DNA of 64,000 nucleotides from CBDDCQ01 sp965226285 (GCA_965226285.1 CBDDCQ010000004.1:11967-75966); one strand, 5' to 3'; positions 1 to 9,743 are shown, numbered from the stretch's first letter. Numbers and translations: made by a program. The notes: generated by a model from the letters alone, not told the origin.

Positions 1-55
1 ATAGCTTTAATTTTACGCACAGGGTTAGAATTCATAAAACATAAAATACAAAAAA

Positions 56-1183
56 TTGAATACAAATAAAACACAAGAGAAAAAAGTATATTTTTCAGGG
101 TTGAATGCAGTCAGATTTTTTGCTGCTACAGCAGTTATATTTCATCATATAGAACAGAATAAATTTTGGTTTAACATTCCAAATCATTGGGATACTCCTT
201 TTATTGATGCTTTGGGACACAAAGCCGTTTCACTATTTTTTGTATTAAGTGGTTTTTTAATTACTTATTTACTTATGGATGAAGTGAGAAAAACCAATAC
301 TGTATCAGTAAAAAAGTTTTATCTTCGAAGAATATTAAGGATATGGCCTTTATATTATTTACTCATCACTATCGGCTTTTTTGTATTACCTTATATATTA
401 GACTACGATTTGTTCCCTCAGCAAATACAGAAACATTTTAGTTTTAAATGGTTTATAGTGTATTTGTTATTATTTCCTAACCTAGTTCGTGTATGGGGTA
501 GAACCATGATAGGGTTAAATCAATCTTGGAGCATAGGAGTAGAAGAACAATTTTATATTATTTGGCCACTTCTAATTAAGAAATTTAAAGATTGTATCTT
601 AAAGTTTTTGATTATTTTTATCATTCTAAAGATGTTTTTGCAAATATTACTTTATTTTATAGATGAAAATTTGTATAAATTATTTTCATTATTACAAATA
701 GAACAAATGGCAGTAGGAGCTATAGGGGCTTATATATTATTTCACAATAAACAAAAATTGTTAAAAATCATCTATCATACCTTTACCCAGATAATTATTT
801 TTGTAGCTTTGATAATGATTATGTTGTCGGGTATACATTTTATAGGAATTACCATTATAGAAGGAGTTGTATTTACTTTATTTATAATGAACGTATCAGT
901 AAATGACAATTTCAAATTTAAATTAGAAAATAAACTCTTTACTCGTTTAGGTAATATCTCGTATGGGATATATATGTATCATACTATGGTAATTGCATTA
1001 TTGATGAACTTTCTATATCAAACGCCATTAAAAGATAATCTAGTAACATTCAATATTGTGCTATATACAGGTTCTGTATTGATTACATTATTAATATCAG
1101 ATTTGTCTTACCGTTATTTTGAAATGGGATTCTTAAAATTAAAAAGTAAATTTCAAATAATAAAAAGTACAGATAAAAAATAA
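56..1183 (+). CDS. Acyltransferase family 3 membrane protein (OafA/YrhL-like)
   Basis: Integral membrane O-acyltransferase of the acyltransferase_3 family. Members move acetyl or other acyl groups onto cell-surface sugars or lipids at the inner membrane. The sequence shows the family signature near the N-terminus (GLNAVRFF with R20, then the HH pair at 30-31), the YLRRILRIWPLYY loop after the second helix, and the NQSWSIGVEEQFYIIWPLL motif, followed by about ten hydrophobic segments. Its 375 residues are normal for the family. The start is a TTG at 56: an in-frame stop lies at 35-37 and there is no earlier ATG. The substrate cannot be read from the sequence. The next gene, on the same strand 39 bp downstream, is a ketosynthase-like protein, so the pair may share a transcript. 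Confidence 0.85.
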   Translation: MNTNKTQEKKVYFSGLNAVRFFAATAVIFHHIEQNKFWFNIPNHWDTPFIDALGHKAVSLFFVLSGFLITYLLMDEVRKTNTVSVKKFYLRRILRIWPLYYLLITIGFFVLPYILDYDLFPQQIQKHFSFKWFIVYLLLFPNLVRVWGRTMIGLNQSWSIGVEEQFYIIWPLLIKKFKDCILKFLIIFIILKMFLQILLYFIDENLYKLFSLLQIEQMAVGAIGAYILFHNKQKLLKIIYHTFTQIIIFVALIMIMLSGIHFIGITIIEGVVFTLFIMNVSVNDNFKFKLENKLFTRLGNISYGIYMYHTMVIALLMNFLYQTPLKDNLVTFNIVLYTGSVLITLLISDLSYRYFEMGFLKLKSKFQIIKSTDKK

Positions 1184-1222
1184 ACTACTCTTGCACTGAG
1201 AAATCTTAGATTTAATATCTTT

Positions 1223-1801
1223 ATGCCAACTAATAAAATAGTCATTACTTCTGTAGGATCCATATCTGCTTTAGGCAATGACTCCATAAGTATATACCGT
1301 AATTATCTTACAGAAGAAACACTTATCAAAACCAAATACATAGGTAAAAATCGAGTTCTATGCAGTAGTATAGCCTCAGCCTATTACTTACAGATGGAGT
1401 TACTTAAAAAAGAAAACAAATATAAACATTTAGATATGGGAACATGTTTTCAAAAGTCTATGCAAATGGCTATACAAAGAATAAATCCCAATGATATAGA
1501 TATAATTGTAACACACACATCCGGAACGATAAAAGGAGATTTGGCTGAATATTATGCCATAGAAAAAATATTTGGAAAGAACACTCCCTTAATTACAAAT
1601 AATAAATGGAAGATAGATCATATTTTAGGGGCTTCAGGTGCCTTTAGTATAGAATATGCTATATTAATGCTGCAAAATAATGATTTTATAAATGTACCTT
1701 TTTTAGAAAAACAATATCAAACCCAAAATCTAAATAAAATACTCATCAATGCTGTAGGGTTTGGAGGTAATGCTGTAAGTATATTGATGGGTAAAGCATA
1801 G
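1223..1801 (+). CDS. Short beta-ketoacyl synthase-like protein lacking the catalytic cysteine region
   Basis: A 192-residue protein that resembles the two ends of a thiolase-fold ketosynthase joined together. The N-terminus (ITSVGSISALGND) matches the start of KAS enzymes. The second half carries the later motifs: THTSGT around H98 (equivalent of HGTGT), NNKWKIDH with H133 (equivalent of the K-x-x-G-H motif), GASGA, and NAVGFGGNAVS near the C-terminus. The roughly 200 central residues that normally hold the nucleophilic cysteine are missing, so it should not condense acyl chains by itself. It may be a non-catalytic partner such as a chain-length factor, or an old internal deletion product. 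Bacteroidota aryl-polyene/flexirubin clusters contain KAS-like accessory proteins, but no such cluster is visible here. Confidence 0.6.
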   Translation: MPTNKIVITSVGSISALGNDSISIYRNYLTEETLIKTKYIGKNRVLCSSIASAYYLQMELLKKENKYKHLDMGTCFQKSMQMAIQRINPNDIDIIVTHTSGTIKGDLAEYYAIEKIFGKNTPLITNNKWKIDHILGASGAFSIEYAILMLQNNDFINVPFLEKQYQTQNLNKILINAVGFGGNAVSILMGKA

Positions 1802-1935
1802 CATCATAAACAATTACACTAACTATATATCCAATTAAATAGTTTTTACTTTCAATTCAAACAAAATTATACGAATAGGTATCGAGTTTTTATTACATTG
1901 CGCCAAAATTAAATAATTAATATTCTTAAAACATC

Positions 1936-3876
1936 ATGAAAAAGTCAATCATTTTATTTTTATTGTTTTGGTGTGTCATAGCAAATGCTCAAAAAATGTA
2001 TGTTACAGAATTTAAAAAAGTTAATTCTTTAGAAGCTAGACTACACTCCCAGAGAGATATTAATGGCGAAAAATGTGCAGTTATCAAAATTAATACTGCT
2101 TTAGAAAACCTACGATTCGACAGTGCTTATGGAGTTACTAAAGTAGAACAAAAAAATGGAGAATACTGGATATATGTTTCTCCTGCTGAAGTAAGGCTAG
2201 AAGTATTTACTAAAGGATATGAAAAACTCAAATATAATATACCTCTTTCTGTAGAAGAACTTACTACTTATGAGATGACCTTGAGAGTAGATACCAAAAT
2301 AGTAAAACGAGAAGAAAGTGTACTCCCTGGTTTTTTAATTATAAATAGTCAGCCACAAGGTGCTATAGTATATATAAACGGTAAAAATACTGGAAGAAAA
2401 ACTCCATTTCAAAAATCTTTACCTGTGGGTAGACATCAAATTACTACAAAACTGAGCTACTACCAAACTACTATAAATCAAATAGTAATAGAAGAGGCAC
2501 AAACAGAAAAACTAAATCTTATACTCAAACCTCTATTCACTTCCCTAGAAGTAACCTCTGTACCTAGTGGAGCTGAAATTATTATCGACTCGATGCCTAC
2601 GGGTAAAAATACTCCTTATACCTTTAATAGAATACTAAAGGGGGAACATACGATTACTGTAAATAGACCTATGTATCAAACTTTTGAACAAAAGTTAGAC
2701 TTACAATCTCATGAGAAATTAGATTTTCGTCTTAAACCTATATTTGGGGTACTCAATGTAAATGCTCCATTAGGTTCCGATATATACATAGATAAACGTA
2801 AAGTAGGAACTTCTCGCATCACTAAAAAATTAGCGGAGGGAATGTACTTTGTGGAAGTCAAACGAGAAGGGTACGAAACGAAAAGTTATAGAATAGATGT
2901 ATTTAGAGAACAAACAAAAAATTTGAATGTAAATAACTTAGTCAGAGAAAAAGGGATTTTAGAAATCATATCTACTCCATTTGAATCAGATGTATATGTA
3001 AATGGTAAACACATAGGAAAAACACCTTTGGTAAAAAGATATCCTGTAGGGAATTACAATATAGTTATCCAAAAAAATGGATATGTATCTAAAAGATTAA
3101 AAGGCTCGATAGAGGGAGGTAAGCAAGTTCTTATAGAGGAAGTTTTAACTCCTTTGCCTAAGAAAAACAAAAAGCCTAAAAGGTATTATGCAGAAGATAG
3201 TTATAATAGTTATAACGCTAGAAATGGTTTTAAAAATCTAAAAGATCATTTTAGTGATATGGATAGTGAATTTAAAAGACCAGATAGTAGTACTGAATCT
3301 AAAAGAATGGTTAGTGGCACTGAATCTAAAAGAATGGTTAGTGGTAGTGAATTTAAAAGAACGGATAGTGAAAGTACAGTAAGAGATAGTGAATCTATAA
3401 GTAATGCTATTTTAGGATTAGAGAAACCGAGTCGTTCAAAAGTGTTTATTGCTTCTGCTTTACTTCCGGGATTAGGTAGATATATTGCCAAACAAGATAA
3501 GAATATTACCCCAATAATTGTGTATACTGGGGCAATAGCAGCTTTAGTAAGTGCTTCTATGAACGAGAGATATAAAGCAGAGAATTACTATTTGATGTAT
3601 AAAGATTATAGAAATTCTAATACTAGTTTTTCCAATGATAGGTACACGTATTACTCCCACAACTGGCATTACTCTAAGAAAATGTATGAAAAATACGAAG
3701 CAAGACTAAAATTATCTAATGTACTCATGTATGCTGCTATAGGTATATATACTCTTAACTTATTAGAGGCTCTATTTTTAGAAATAGAAGAACAAGGTGG
3801 AATAGCTATAGATATTAATCCAACATACGATTTAAATACTAATACTCCTATGTTGTCTTTGAATATTAATTTTTAA
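1936..3876 (+). CDS. Secreted/periplasmic PEGA-repeat protein with C-terminal DUF5683-like membrane domain
   Basis: A 646-residue exported protein of unknown role, probably in the cell envelope. It has a clear signal peptide (MKKSIILFLLFWCVIANAQ), a unique N-terminal domain to about residue 125, then four PEGA-type repeats (about 128-200, 203-268, 270-335 and 340-410), each with a GAxVYINGK-like turn. A low-complexity polar stretch at about 415-485 contains 9-residue repeats. The end (from about residue 500) has the ALLPGLGRYIAKQDK motif and two hydrophobic segments and resembles DUF5683. It is a paralogue of the protein at 4608-6263, which lacks the polar stretch. PEGA domains are often found in surface or S-layer-associated proteins, but no function can be assigned. 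Confidence 0.8.
   Translation: MKKSIILFLLFWCVIANAQKMYVTEFKKVNSLEARLHSQRDINGEKCAVIKINTALENLRFDSAYGVTKVEQKNGEYWIYVSPAEVRLEVFTKGYEKLKYNIPLSVEELTTYEMTLRVDTKIVKREESVLPGFLIINSQPQGAIVYINGKNTGRKTPFQKSLPVGRHQITTKLSYYQTTINQIVIEEAQTEKLNLILKPLFTSLEVTSVPSGAEIIIDSMPTGKNTPYTFNRILKGEHTITVNRPMYQTFEQKLDLQSHEKLDFRLKPIFGVLNVNAPLGSDIYIDKRKVGTSRITKKLAEGMYFVEVKREGYETKSYRIDVFREQTKNLNVNNLVREKGILEIISTPFESDVYVNGKHIGKTPLVKRYPVGNYNIVIQKNGYVSKRLKGSIEGGKQVLIEEVLTPLPKKNKKPKRYYAEDSYNSYNARNGFKNLKDHFSDMDSEFKRPDSSTESKRMVSGTESKRMVSGSEFKRTDSESTVRDSESISNAILGLEKPSRSKVFIASALLPGLGRYIAKQDKNITPIIVYTGAIAALVSASMNERYKAENYYLMYKDYRNSNTSFSNDRYTYYSHNWHYSKKMYEKYEARLKLSNVLMYAAIGIYTLNLLEALFLEIEEQGGIAIDINPTYDLNTNTPMLSLNINF
3268..3375 (+). repeat. 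Four tandem 27-bp units encoding 9-residue repeats
   Basis: Four consecutive 27-bp units begin at 3268, 3295, 3322 and 3349. They encode EFKRPDSST, ESKRMVSGT, ESKRMVSGS and EFKRTDSES. The middle two are almost identical at DNA level. They lie in the polar linker before the DUF5683-like end and are absent from the downstream paralogue, so the array is a recent, in-frame expansion. Confidence 0.85.
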
Positions 3877-4607
3877 ATTGTAATTATATGGAAGATATTT
3901 TTAGTGCCTTTTTGATAGCAATTTTATTTTCAAATTGTTATAGAGTGTAGTTTCTCATAAAGAAGAATAGGAGATACTTACTTAAAGTACCTACATACTT
4001 ACCTTTGAACAATTACATAAGGATAAAAATTAAAGTAAGTACTACACAAATAAAGGTTCAAATCAAGGGTGATAAAACATGATTTACGCTAAAACATTAG
4101 ATATAGAAGACCCTATCTTTGGCACTGTAGTAGGTGAAAAACCAAATTTAGGGTTCAATATAAAGAAAGAAATAACATTCAAAATATAAAGGCCAGGGGA
4201 AATGGAAGTATGGTTAAAGATTTTCGCCAACCTGGCTTATTTATGAATAAAAAATAAAAAACCGAATAATTTACATACTATTCATTTTAGAAGGCAAAAT
4301 GGTGAAATTATTAAAAAATATTTATCTTATGACTTATTTACTATTCAGGCACTCCATAGATGAAAATGATGGTTCCTATTATATACATACACAAAAACAG
4401 TATCATCTCTAGTAGTAATAGTGGCGATAGATCAAATGCTATAATATCCCTATGTATAAAGAACTAATTCAATTAGTCTTACTCAAAATACAAATAAGAT
4501 AGTATAGACGACCTTCAAGAATAAATATAATACGGTTTAAAATTTTAAGTTTAAATAAAAAAAAATTATAACTTGCAAATTTACATTAAATATATTTCTA
4601 TTAGCTA
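3877..4607. other. 731-bp intergenic region between the PEGA paralogues, possibly holding decayed coding sequence
   Basis: No convincing gene. The longest plus-strand candidate is a 36-codon ORF at 4080-4190 that begins MIYAKTLDIEDPIFG. It has no recognisable family and is followed by out-of-frame AT-rich sequence, so it may be a gene relic. A GCCAGG/CCTGGC inverted pair flanks 4192-4238. No promoter box with a full TAnnTTTG match is visible just before the second paralogue. Confidence 0.4.
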
Positions 4608-6263
4608 ATGAATAAAATACTACTTATATCTTTTTTACTATTTTTAACAATGGCAAATGCACAGAAAATGTACGTAACAGAGTTCAAAGAGGCAAACTCT
4701 ATAGAAGCTCGCCTGCATCTTAAAAAGGACAAAAACGGTGAAAAGTGTGCGATTATTAAAATAAATTCTGCCTTAGAAGATTTGCGTTTTGACAGTTCGT
4801 ATGGTATTACTGAAGTAGAATATAAAAACGGAGAGTACTGGGTATATATATCTCCCGCTGAAGTAAGGATAGAAGTATTTACTAAAGGATATGAAAAATT
4901 AAAATACCAATTACCTATTTCTATCAAAGAACTGACCACTTATGAAATGATTATACGAGTAGATACTAAAATTGTAAAACGACGAGAAATGGTACTCCCT
5001 GGATTTGTAGTAATTAATAGCGTTCCTCAAGGTGCTACGGTGTATATTAACGGTAAAAACACAAGTATGAAAACTCCTTTTCAAAAGTCACTTTCTATAG
5101 GAAAATACCAAATTACACTAAAAAAAGACTTATACCAATCTGTTCATACTCAAGTAAAAATAAATCAAGAAGGAGAAACTAAAAAATTAAATCTCAAACT
5201 TCTTCCTCTCTTTACCTCACTGGCAATAAATTCTTCTCCACAAGGAGCTGAGATTATGATAGACTCTAAACCTACAGGTAAAATAACACCTCATACTTTT
5301 ACTAATATACTCAAAGGTAAGCATACCATAAAGGTAGAGAAAACTATGTATGAATTCTCAGAAAAGACTATAGATTTACAAAAGCAAGAGGATTTAAATT
5401 TCCAACTCAAGCCTCTTTTTGGAACACTCCAAATACAGGTAAATACCGATGCTGATATCTATATAGATAAAGTAAAAGTAGGTACAACTAGCATTTCTAA
5501 AAAACTTTTAGAGGGAATGTGTTTTATAGAAATTAAAAAAGAAGGTTATTTCACTAAGAGTTACAAAGTAGATGTTCTAAGAGGAAAAGAAAAAAGAATC
5601 GATGTGAAACTTATCGCCAAAAAAGGTATCTTAAAAGTTACTTCCATACCCTTTGATGCAGAAGTATATATCAATAATAACTATTTGGGAACCACTCCCT
5701 TAATACAAAAACACTCTGTAGGCAAATATGATATCAGCATCAGAAAAGAAGGTTATGCTTTTAAAAATTCAAAAATCTTTATAAAAGAAGATAAACAAAC
5801 TGTATTAGAGGAAAAGCTAGAAAAAAAGATTTGGTATTCTCCTAGTAGAAAAAGAGTAATTTTAGCATCTGCTATATTACCAGGCTGGGGGAGGTATATC
5901 GCCAAAGAAGATAAAAGCATAATGCCTGTAGTCTTTTATACAGGAGTGTTTGCCGCTGCAGTAGGAGCAACTATCTATACAAAAATAAGTGCTAATAAAC
6001 ATTATACTGATTATAAAAATCATTATAACTATAAAACCAGCTTCAAGAAAACAATGGAATTATATAAAAAATACGTAGATACTTTAGAGTTATCAAATGG
6101 CTTGATGTACGCCTCCATGGGCATATACATACTCAATTTGTTAGAGGCTTTATTTTTAGAAATAGAACCGCAAAAAATAAGTCGGGATATCACGCTAAGA
6201 ATAATGCCCATATATAACTTTAATAGTCAAGTACCTATGCTATCGTTTAACCTTAAATTCTAA
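4608..6263 (+). CDS. Secreted/periplasmic PEGA-repeat protein, paralogue of the upstream gene
   Basis: A 551-residue exported protein with signal peptide MNKILLISFLLFLTMANAQ. The mature start (KMYVTEFKE) is nearly the same as in the 646-residue paralogue, and the two align along their length. It has four PEGA-type repeats from about residue 128 to 410 and a DUF5683-like end with ILPGWGRYIAKEDK and two hydrophobic segments. It lacks the 9-residue repeat linker of the upstream copy. The LPP20-like gene starts 4 bp after its stop, so the two are almost certainly co-transcribed and may act together in the envelope. Function unknown. Confidence 0.8.
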   Translation: MNKILLISFLLFLTMANAQKMYVTEFKEANSIEARLHLKKDKNGEKCAIIKINSALEDLRFDSSYGITEVEYKNGEYWVYISPAEVRIEVFTKGYEKLKYQLPISIKELTTYEMIIRVDTKIVKRREMVLPGFVVINSVPQGATVYINGKNTSMKTPFQKSLSIGKYQITLKKDLYQSVHTQVKINQEGETKKLNLKLLPLFTSLAINSSPQGAEIMIDSKPTGKITPHTFTNILKGKHTIKVEKTMYEFSEKTIDLQKQEDLNFQLKPLFGTLQIQVNTDADIYIDKVKVGTTSISKKLLEGMCFIEIKKEGYFTKSYKVDVLRGKEKRIDVKLIAKKGILKVTSIPFDAEVYINNNYLGTTPLIQKHSVGKYDISIRKEGYAFKNSKIFIKEDKQTVLEEKLEKKIWYSPSRKRVILASAILPGWGRYIAKEDKSIMPVVFYTGVFAAAVGATIYTKISANKHYTDYKNHYNYKTSFKKTMELYKKYVDTLELSNGLMYASMGIYILNLLEALFLEIEPQKISRDITLRIMPIYNFNSQVPMLSFNLKF

Positions 6264-6267
6264 AAAA

Positions 6268-8091
6268 ATGATAAAACAAAGTTTTTTTATTTTATATTTA
6301 TTATTATTTTCTATTTTCGCTTTAGCACAATCAGAATTGGAAATTAAAAAAAGTGGTACTTACCTATACGGAGAAGGTAAAGGTAGAACACTGCGTAAAG
6401 CAGATAAGAGTGCCTTACAAGATTTGATAAGCCAAATATCTGTAACAGTAAGTAGCGATTTTAAAAATATAGTAGAAGATAGTGGAGATAAACTCAAAGA
6501 GTATTCTAAATCTGTTATCAATACCTATTCCAGCACTTCACTTACCAATGCAAAAAGGCTTGTATTATCACAAGATGAAAGAAGTACTAAAGTACTTAGA
6601 TATATCCGAAAATCTGATATTCATAAGATATTTGAACAACGCAAAGAAAAGGTATTATCCTTTATAAAAGCAGCGATACAATCCGAAAAAGAATACAACA
6701 TAGGAGACGCCATCAAAAACTACTGTTGGGCTCTAATACTACTCCAAACACACCCTAAACACAACCAAATCAAAGGAGATATAGACCAAAATAAAGGAGT
6801 ACTCAAAATATTACTTCACAATAAAATAGAAGAGTTGCTCTCCTCTATAAAATTTAGAATTAGTCATATAGAAGAACTCTCTAATGAGCAAAATGTAACT
6901 TTAGAATTTAGGTATAAAGGTAAACTTGTAGGAAACCTTGACTTTGTATTTTGGGACGGTAGAGATTGGTCTCCTACCCACTCCGTGAAAGATGGTATAG
7001 GTGCTTTTACTTGTTACAAAGACCAAATGATAGATAAACTTAAACTCAAAATAAAATATATATACGATAGACAAAGTATATTGGATAAAGAACTCGATAA
7101 TGCCATCAAACAAACAGAGGATTATCTACCTATATTCAATAGAGCTTCTCATACAAGTGCTTTAAGAGTTACGCCTGAGTTAAAAAATCAAACAAATCCT
7201 AAGGAAACATTTACTAATGAAAAACCTATCGAAACTAAAGCCCTAAAAAATAGTACAGAAATACTGGTAAACGAAGAAGCACTAGAACCTATAAAAGGTA
7301 TTGTAAAATCATTGGCTCAAAAAAACTCTAAAACCATAAATAAATACACTACTGATAGTGGAAAAGAAATGTATAAAAAGTTATTGAAATATGGAAAAGC
7401 CAAATATCTCACCCCAAAAAAGGTAACCGCATATCCACTGGGAAATCAAACCATTACCCGATCTTTTCCAATGTCTTTTGCATTTCAGCATAACCATAAA
7501 AAGTTTGTAGAATCTGTAGTGTTTACCAAGGATAAAGATAACAAGGTAGATGCAATATCATTTGCATTAAGCGATAGAGCCTACAACGATATTATGGATG
7601 CTGATAAAAAATGGAATATCAACCAAAAGAGGCAATTAGTAAATTTTATAGAACACTATAAAACTAGCTATGCGCTCAAGCGCTTAAAATACATAGAGAG
7701 TATCTTCTCTGAAGATGCGCTTATCATCATAGGACACAAACTTAAAAAATATAAAAAAGATGCTTCAGATGACCTGAAGTTTAAAAAAATAGCGTATAAA
7801 AAATATACTAAAAAACAATATATATCTAGGCTCAAACACTTATTCAATCAAAAAGAATATGTAAATATACAGTTTGGCAAAACTAATTATAAAATGAGTA
7901 AAATCAAGGGAGTATATGGTGTAAGCATAGAACAAAACTATTACTCCAATAACTATTTTGATAAAGGATATTTGTTTCTGGTAGTAGATTTAAGAAATTA
8001 CACTAAACCTAAAATACATGTGCGTACTTGGCAAGAAAAACCAAATTTAGACTCTCGAATAAATCCATTTAAATTATCTGACTTTTTTTGA
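6268..8091 (+). CDS. LPP20-like exported protein
   Basis: A 607-residue exported protein with signal peptide MIKQSFFILYLLLFSIFALAQ (no lipobox cysteine, so probably soluble periplasmic). Residues about 22-110 look like the LPP20/FlgT-N type domain: SGTYLYGEGKGRTLRKADKS followed by ALQDLISQISVTVSSDF. The middle is helical and polar with a low-complexity linker at about 290-350. The C-terminal third contains FIEHYKTSYALKRLKYIESI, a pattern seen in NTF2-like folds. It begins 4 bp after the second PEGA protein. I infer an envelope complex with that protein; direct evidence is only gene order. Confidence 0.7.
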   Translation: MIKQSFFILYLLLFSIFALAQSELEIKKSGTYLYGEGKGRTLRKADKSALQDLISQISVTVSSDFKNIVEDSGDKLKEYSKSVINTYSSTSLTNAKRLVLSQDERSTKVLRYIRKSDIHKIFEQRKEKVLSFIKAAIQSEKEYNIGDAIKNYCWALILLQTHPKHNQIKGDIDQNKGVLKILLHNKIEELLSSIKFRISHIEELSNEQNVTLEFRYKGKLVGNLDFVFWDGRDWSPTHSVKDGIGAFTCYKDQMIDKLKLKIKYIYDRQSILDKELDNAIKQTEDYLPIFNRASHTSALRVTPELKNQTNPKETFTNEKPIETKALKNSTEILVNEEALEPIKGIVKSLAQKNSKTINKYTTDSGKEMYKKLLKYGKAKYLTPKKVTAYPLGNQTITRSFPMSFAFQHNHKKFVESVVFTKDKDNKVDAISFALSDRAYNDIMDADKKWNINQKRQLVNFIEHYKTSYALKRLKYIESIFSEDALIIIGHKLKKYKKDASDDLKFKKIAYKKYTKKQYISRLKHLFNQKEYVNIQFGKTNYKMSKIKGVYGVSIEQNYYSNNYFDKGYLFLVVDLRNYTKPKIHVRTWQEKPNLDSRINPFKLSDFF

Positions 8092-8126
8092 TAAATTTGC
8101 TTCTTTGATAAGCATTAATTTTCTAT

Positions 8127-8321
8127 ATGGAAAGATACCTAAAATTTATAGAATATATATGGCTAATAGTAGCAGCTATATCATTTTTTGAAATATTCAA
8201 TTTATGGAGTACTGACACAACTAGAGCATCATTCTTTATCATCTCCTTTGTAGTAGCAGTTGCAATGTTCTTACTAAGGCGAAAACAACGAATAGTTAGA
8301 GAAAAAAGGAGGCAGAGTTAA
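8127..8321 (+). CDS. Small two-helix membrane protein, translationally coupled to GldE-like gene
   Basis: A 64-residue protein with two hydrophobic segments (about 8-28 and 34-51) and a basic tail (RRKQRIVREKRRQS). Its stop codon overlaps the start of the next gene in a TAATG junction at 8319-8323. I do not recognise a family. The tight coupling suggests it is made in step with the CNNM/CBS protein, perhaps as a small partner. Confidence 0.7.
   Translation: MERYLKFIEYIWLIVAAISFFEIFNLWSTDTTRASFFIISFVVAVAMFLLRRKQRIVREKRRQS
8305..8312 (+). promoter_or_regulatory. Strong Shine-Dalgarno sequence before the GldE-like start
   Basis: AAAGGAGG at 8305-8312 lies 8 nt before the ATG at 8321. A near-consensus Shine-Dalgarno is unusual in this window, where most starts are preceded by A/T-rich DNA. 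It sits inside the end of the upstream small gene and supports the ATG at 8321 as the true start. Confidence 0.7.
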
Positions 8322-9598
8322 TGGACTATTCCTCGACAATCATTATATTAGGTTCACTCCTATTCTCTGCATTTTTTTCAGGAATGGAGATGGCTTTTAT
8401 AGCTTCAAACCGTCTTAAACTGGAATTAGACAGTAACAAAGGCGGTTTCCTTTCTAAAATATTATCCAGTTTTACTAAAAAATCTGACGAGTTTATTGTT
8501 ACCATGCTTTTAGGTAATAACATTGCTTTAGTTTTTTATGGAGTATATATGGGCAAATTCGTTATTGAGTTACTCTTTCCATATTATATAGACAAGTTAG
8601 ATTTACCTATATGGATACTTTTGGTTCAAACGCTTATATCTACTTTAATTATACTCATAACAGCAGAATTTTTCCCAAAAGTTATATTCAAAGTATATTC
8701 AAATGAACTATTAAAATTATTTGTCGTTCCTGCATACTTATTTTACAAAGTATTTTCAGTGCTTAAAATTACAACCTTTGTTGCATGGATATCCAACATT
8801 ATTTTAAAAGTATTATTTAAGCTTCCCGTACCCAAAGATAAAAAAGTTTTCAAAATGATAGATTTTGGAAATTACATCAATGAACAAATAGGTAATATAC
8901 CTGAAAATAAACTAGATATAGAATTTCAAATTCTTAAAAAAGCATTGGTATTTTCTGATATTAAAGTAAGAGAGTGTATGATCCCTCGTACTGAAATAAA
9001 AGCCATAGACTATAAGAATACCATAGAAGAACTCAAAGAACTTTTCATAGAAACGGGATACTCTAGAATACCTCTATTCAAGGGAGATATAGACCATACT
9101 ATAGGATATGTACATTCCTTTGAACTATTCAAAAACCCTAAAACTATCAAAGAAATATTACTACCAATAAAAATGATTCCAGAAACGATGCTCGTAAAAG
9201 ATCTACTGAATAAATTTACAAGAAAAAGAACAAGTATAGCTATAGTATTAGATGAATATGGAGGCACTTCAGGATTAATTACTTTAGAAGATATTGTAGA
9301 AGAATTATTTGGAGATATAGAAGACGAGCACGACAAAGATAAAATTACCAATAAAAAGATAGCAAATGACACTTTTCTTTTTTCAGGAAAAACAGAAGTA
9401 AAACAAGCTAACCAAATATATAAATTGGAATTACCTACAGCAGAAGAATACGATACCATAGCAGGTTTGATACTCCATTTCAATCAAAACATTCCTAATC
9501 AAAATGAAGAAATCATTATAAATAAAAAATATAAATTCAAAATTATAAGTGTATCAGACACTAGAATAGAGGAGTTGGAGCTCAATGTAATAAATTAA
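8321..9598 (+). CDS. gldE: CNNM/CBS/CorC_HlyC-domain membrane protein, GldE-like
   Basis: A 425-residue protein of the HlyC/CorC-CNNM family. The N-terminal 190 residues form a CNNM (DUF21) membrane domain with about four hydrophobic segments and the FSGMEMAFIASNRLKLELD motif. A CBS pair follows (about 205-325: VRECMIPRTEIKAID, then LVLDEYGG-type ALVLDE equivalent IAIVLDEYGGTSGLITLED). The acidic EELFGDIEDEHDKD linker and a C-terminal transporter-associated domain (about 345-425) complete it. Related proteins handle Mg2+/Co2+. In gliding Bacteroidota the equivalent gene is gldE, whose product supports the gliding lipoproteins. No gldD is adjacent here, so the gliding role is inference. Confidence 0.75.
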   Translation: MDYSSTIIILGSLLFSAFFSGMEMAFIASNRLKLELDSNKGGFLSKILSSFTKKSDEFIVTMLLGNNIALVFYGVYMGKFVIELLFPYYIDKLDLPIWILLVQTLISTLIILITAEFFPKVIFKVYSNELLKLFVVPAYLFYKVFSVLKITTFVAWISNIILKVLFKLPVPKDKKVFKMIDFGNYINEQIGNIPENKLDIEFQILKKALVFSDIKVRECMIPRTEIKAIDYKNTIEELKELFIETGYSRIPLFKGDIDHTIGYVHSFELFKNPKTIKEILLPIKMIPETMLVKDLLNKFTRKRTSIAIVLDEYGGTSGLITLEDIVEELFGDIEDEHDKDKITNKKIANDTFLFSGKTEVKQANQIYKLELPTAEEYDTIAGLILHFNQNIPNQNEEIIINKKYKFKIISVSDTRIEELELNVIN

Positions 9599-9697
9599 TT
9601 TGATGAAAATAAACTGATTATCATTGATTTATAACTATTATTCTTTGCAGTAATTCTATGTAAAATAAGCCCCTACGGGCAATAAAACACCTAAAAT

Positions 9698-9716
9698 AAA
9701 ATGGACATTCCATTTT
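9698..9716. terminator. Hairpin between convergent gldE-like and queG genes
   Basis: AAAATGGA-CAT-TCCATTTT forms a perfect 8-bp stem with a 3-nt loop in the convergent intergenic gap. A second small hairpin (GCCC-CTAC-GGGC) lies at 9669-9680. A bidirectional terminator is the likely role. Confidence 0.5.
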
Positions 9717-9743
9717 GCCAATTATACTATTGATTTAATAAGA

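Noticed and set aside
3246..3491. 81-residue minus-strand ORF opposite the PEGA protein repeats
   Set aside because: It is the antisense of the 9-residue repeat array; low complexity and no start context.
4050..4075. GGTTCAAATC resembling a tRNA T-arm
   Set aside because: No matching acceptor stem, anticodon arm or D-arm could be folded around it.
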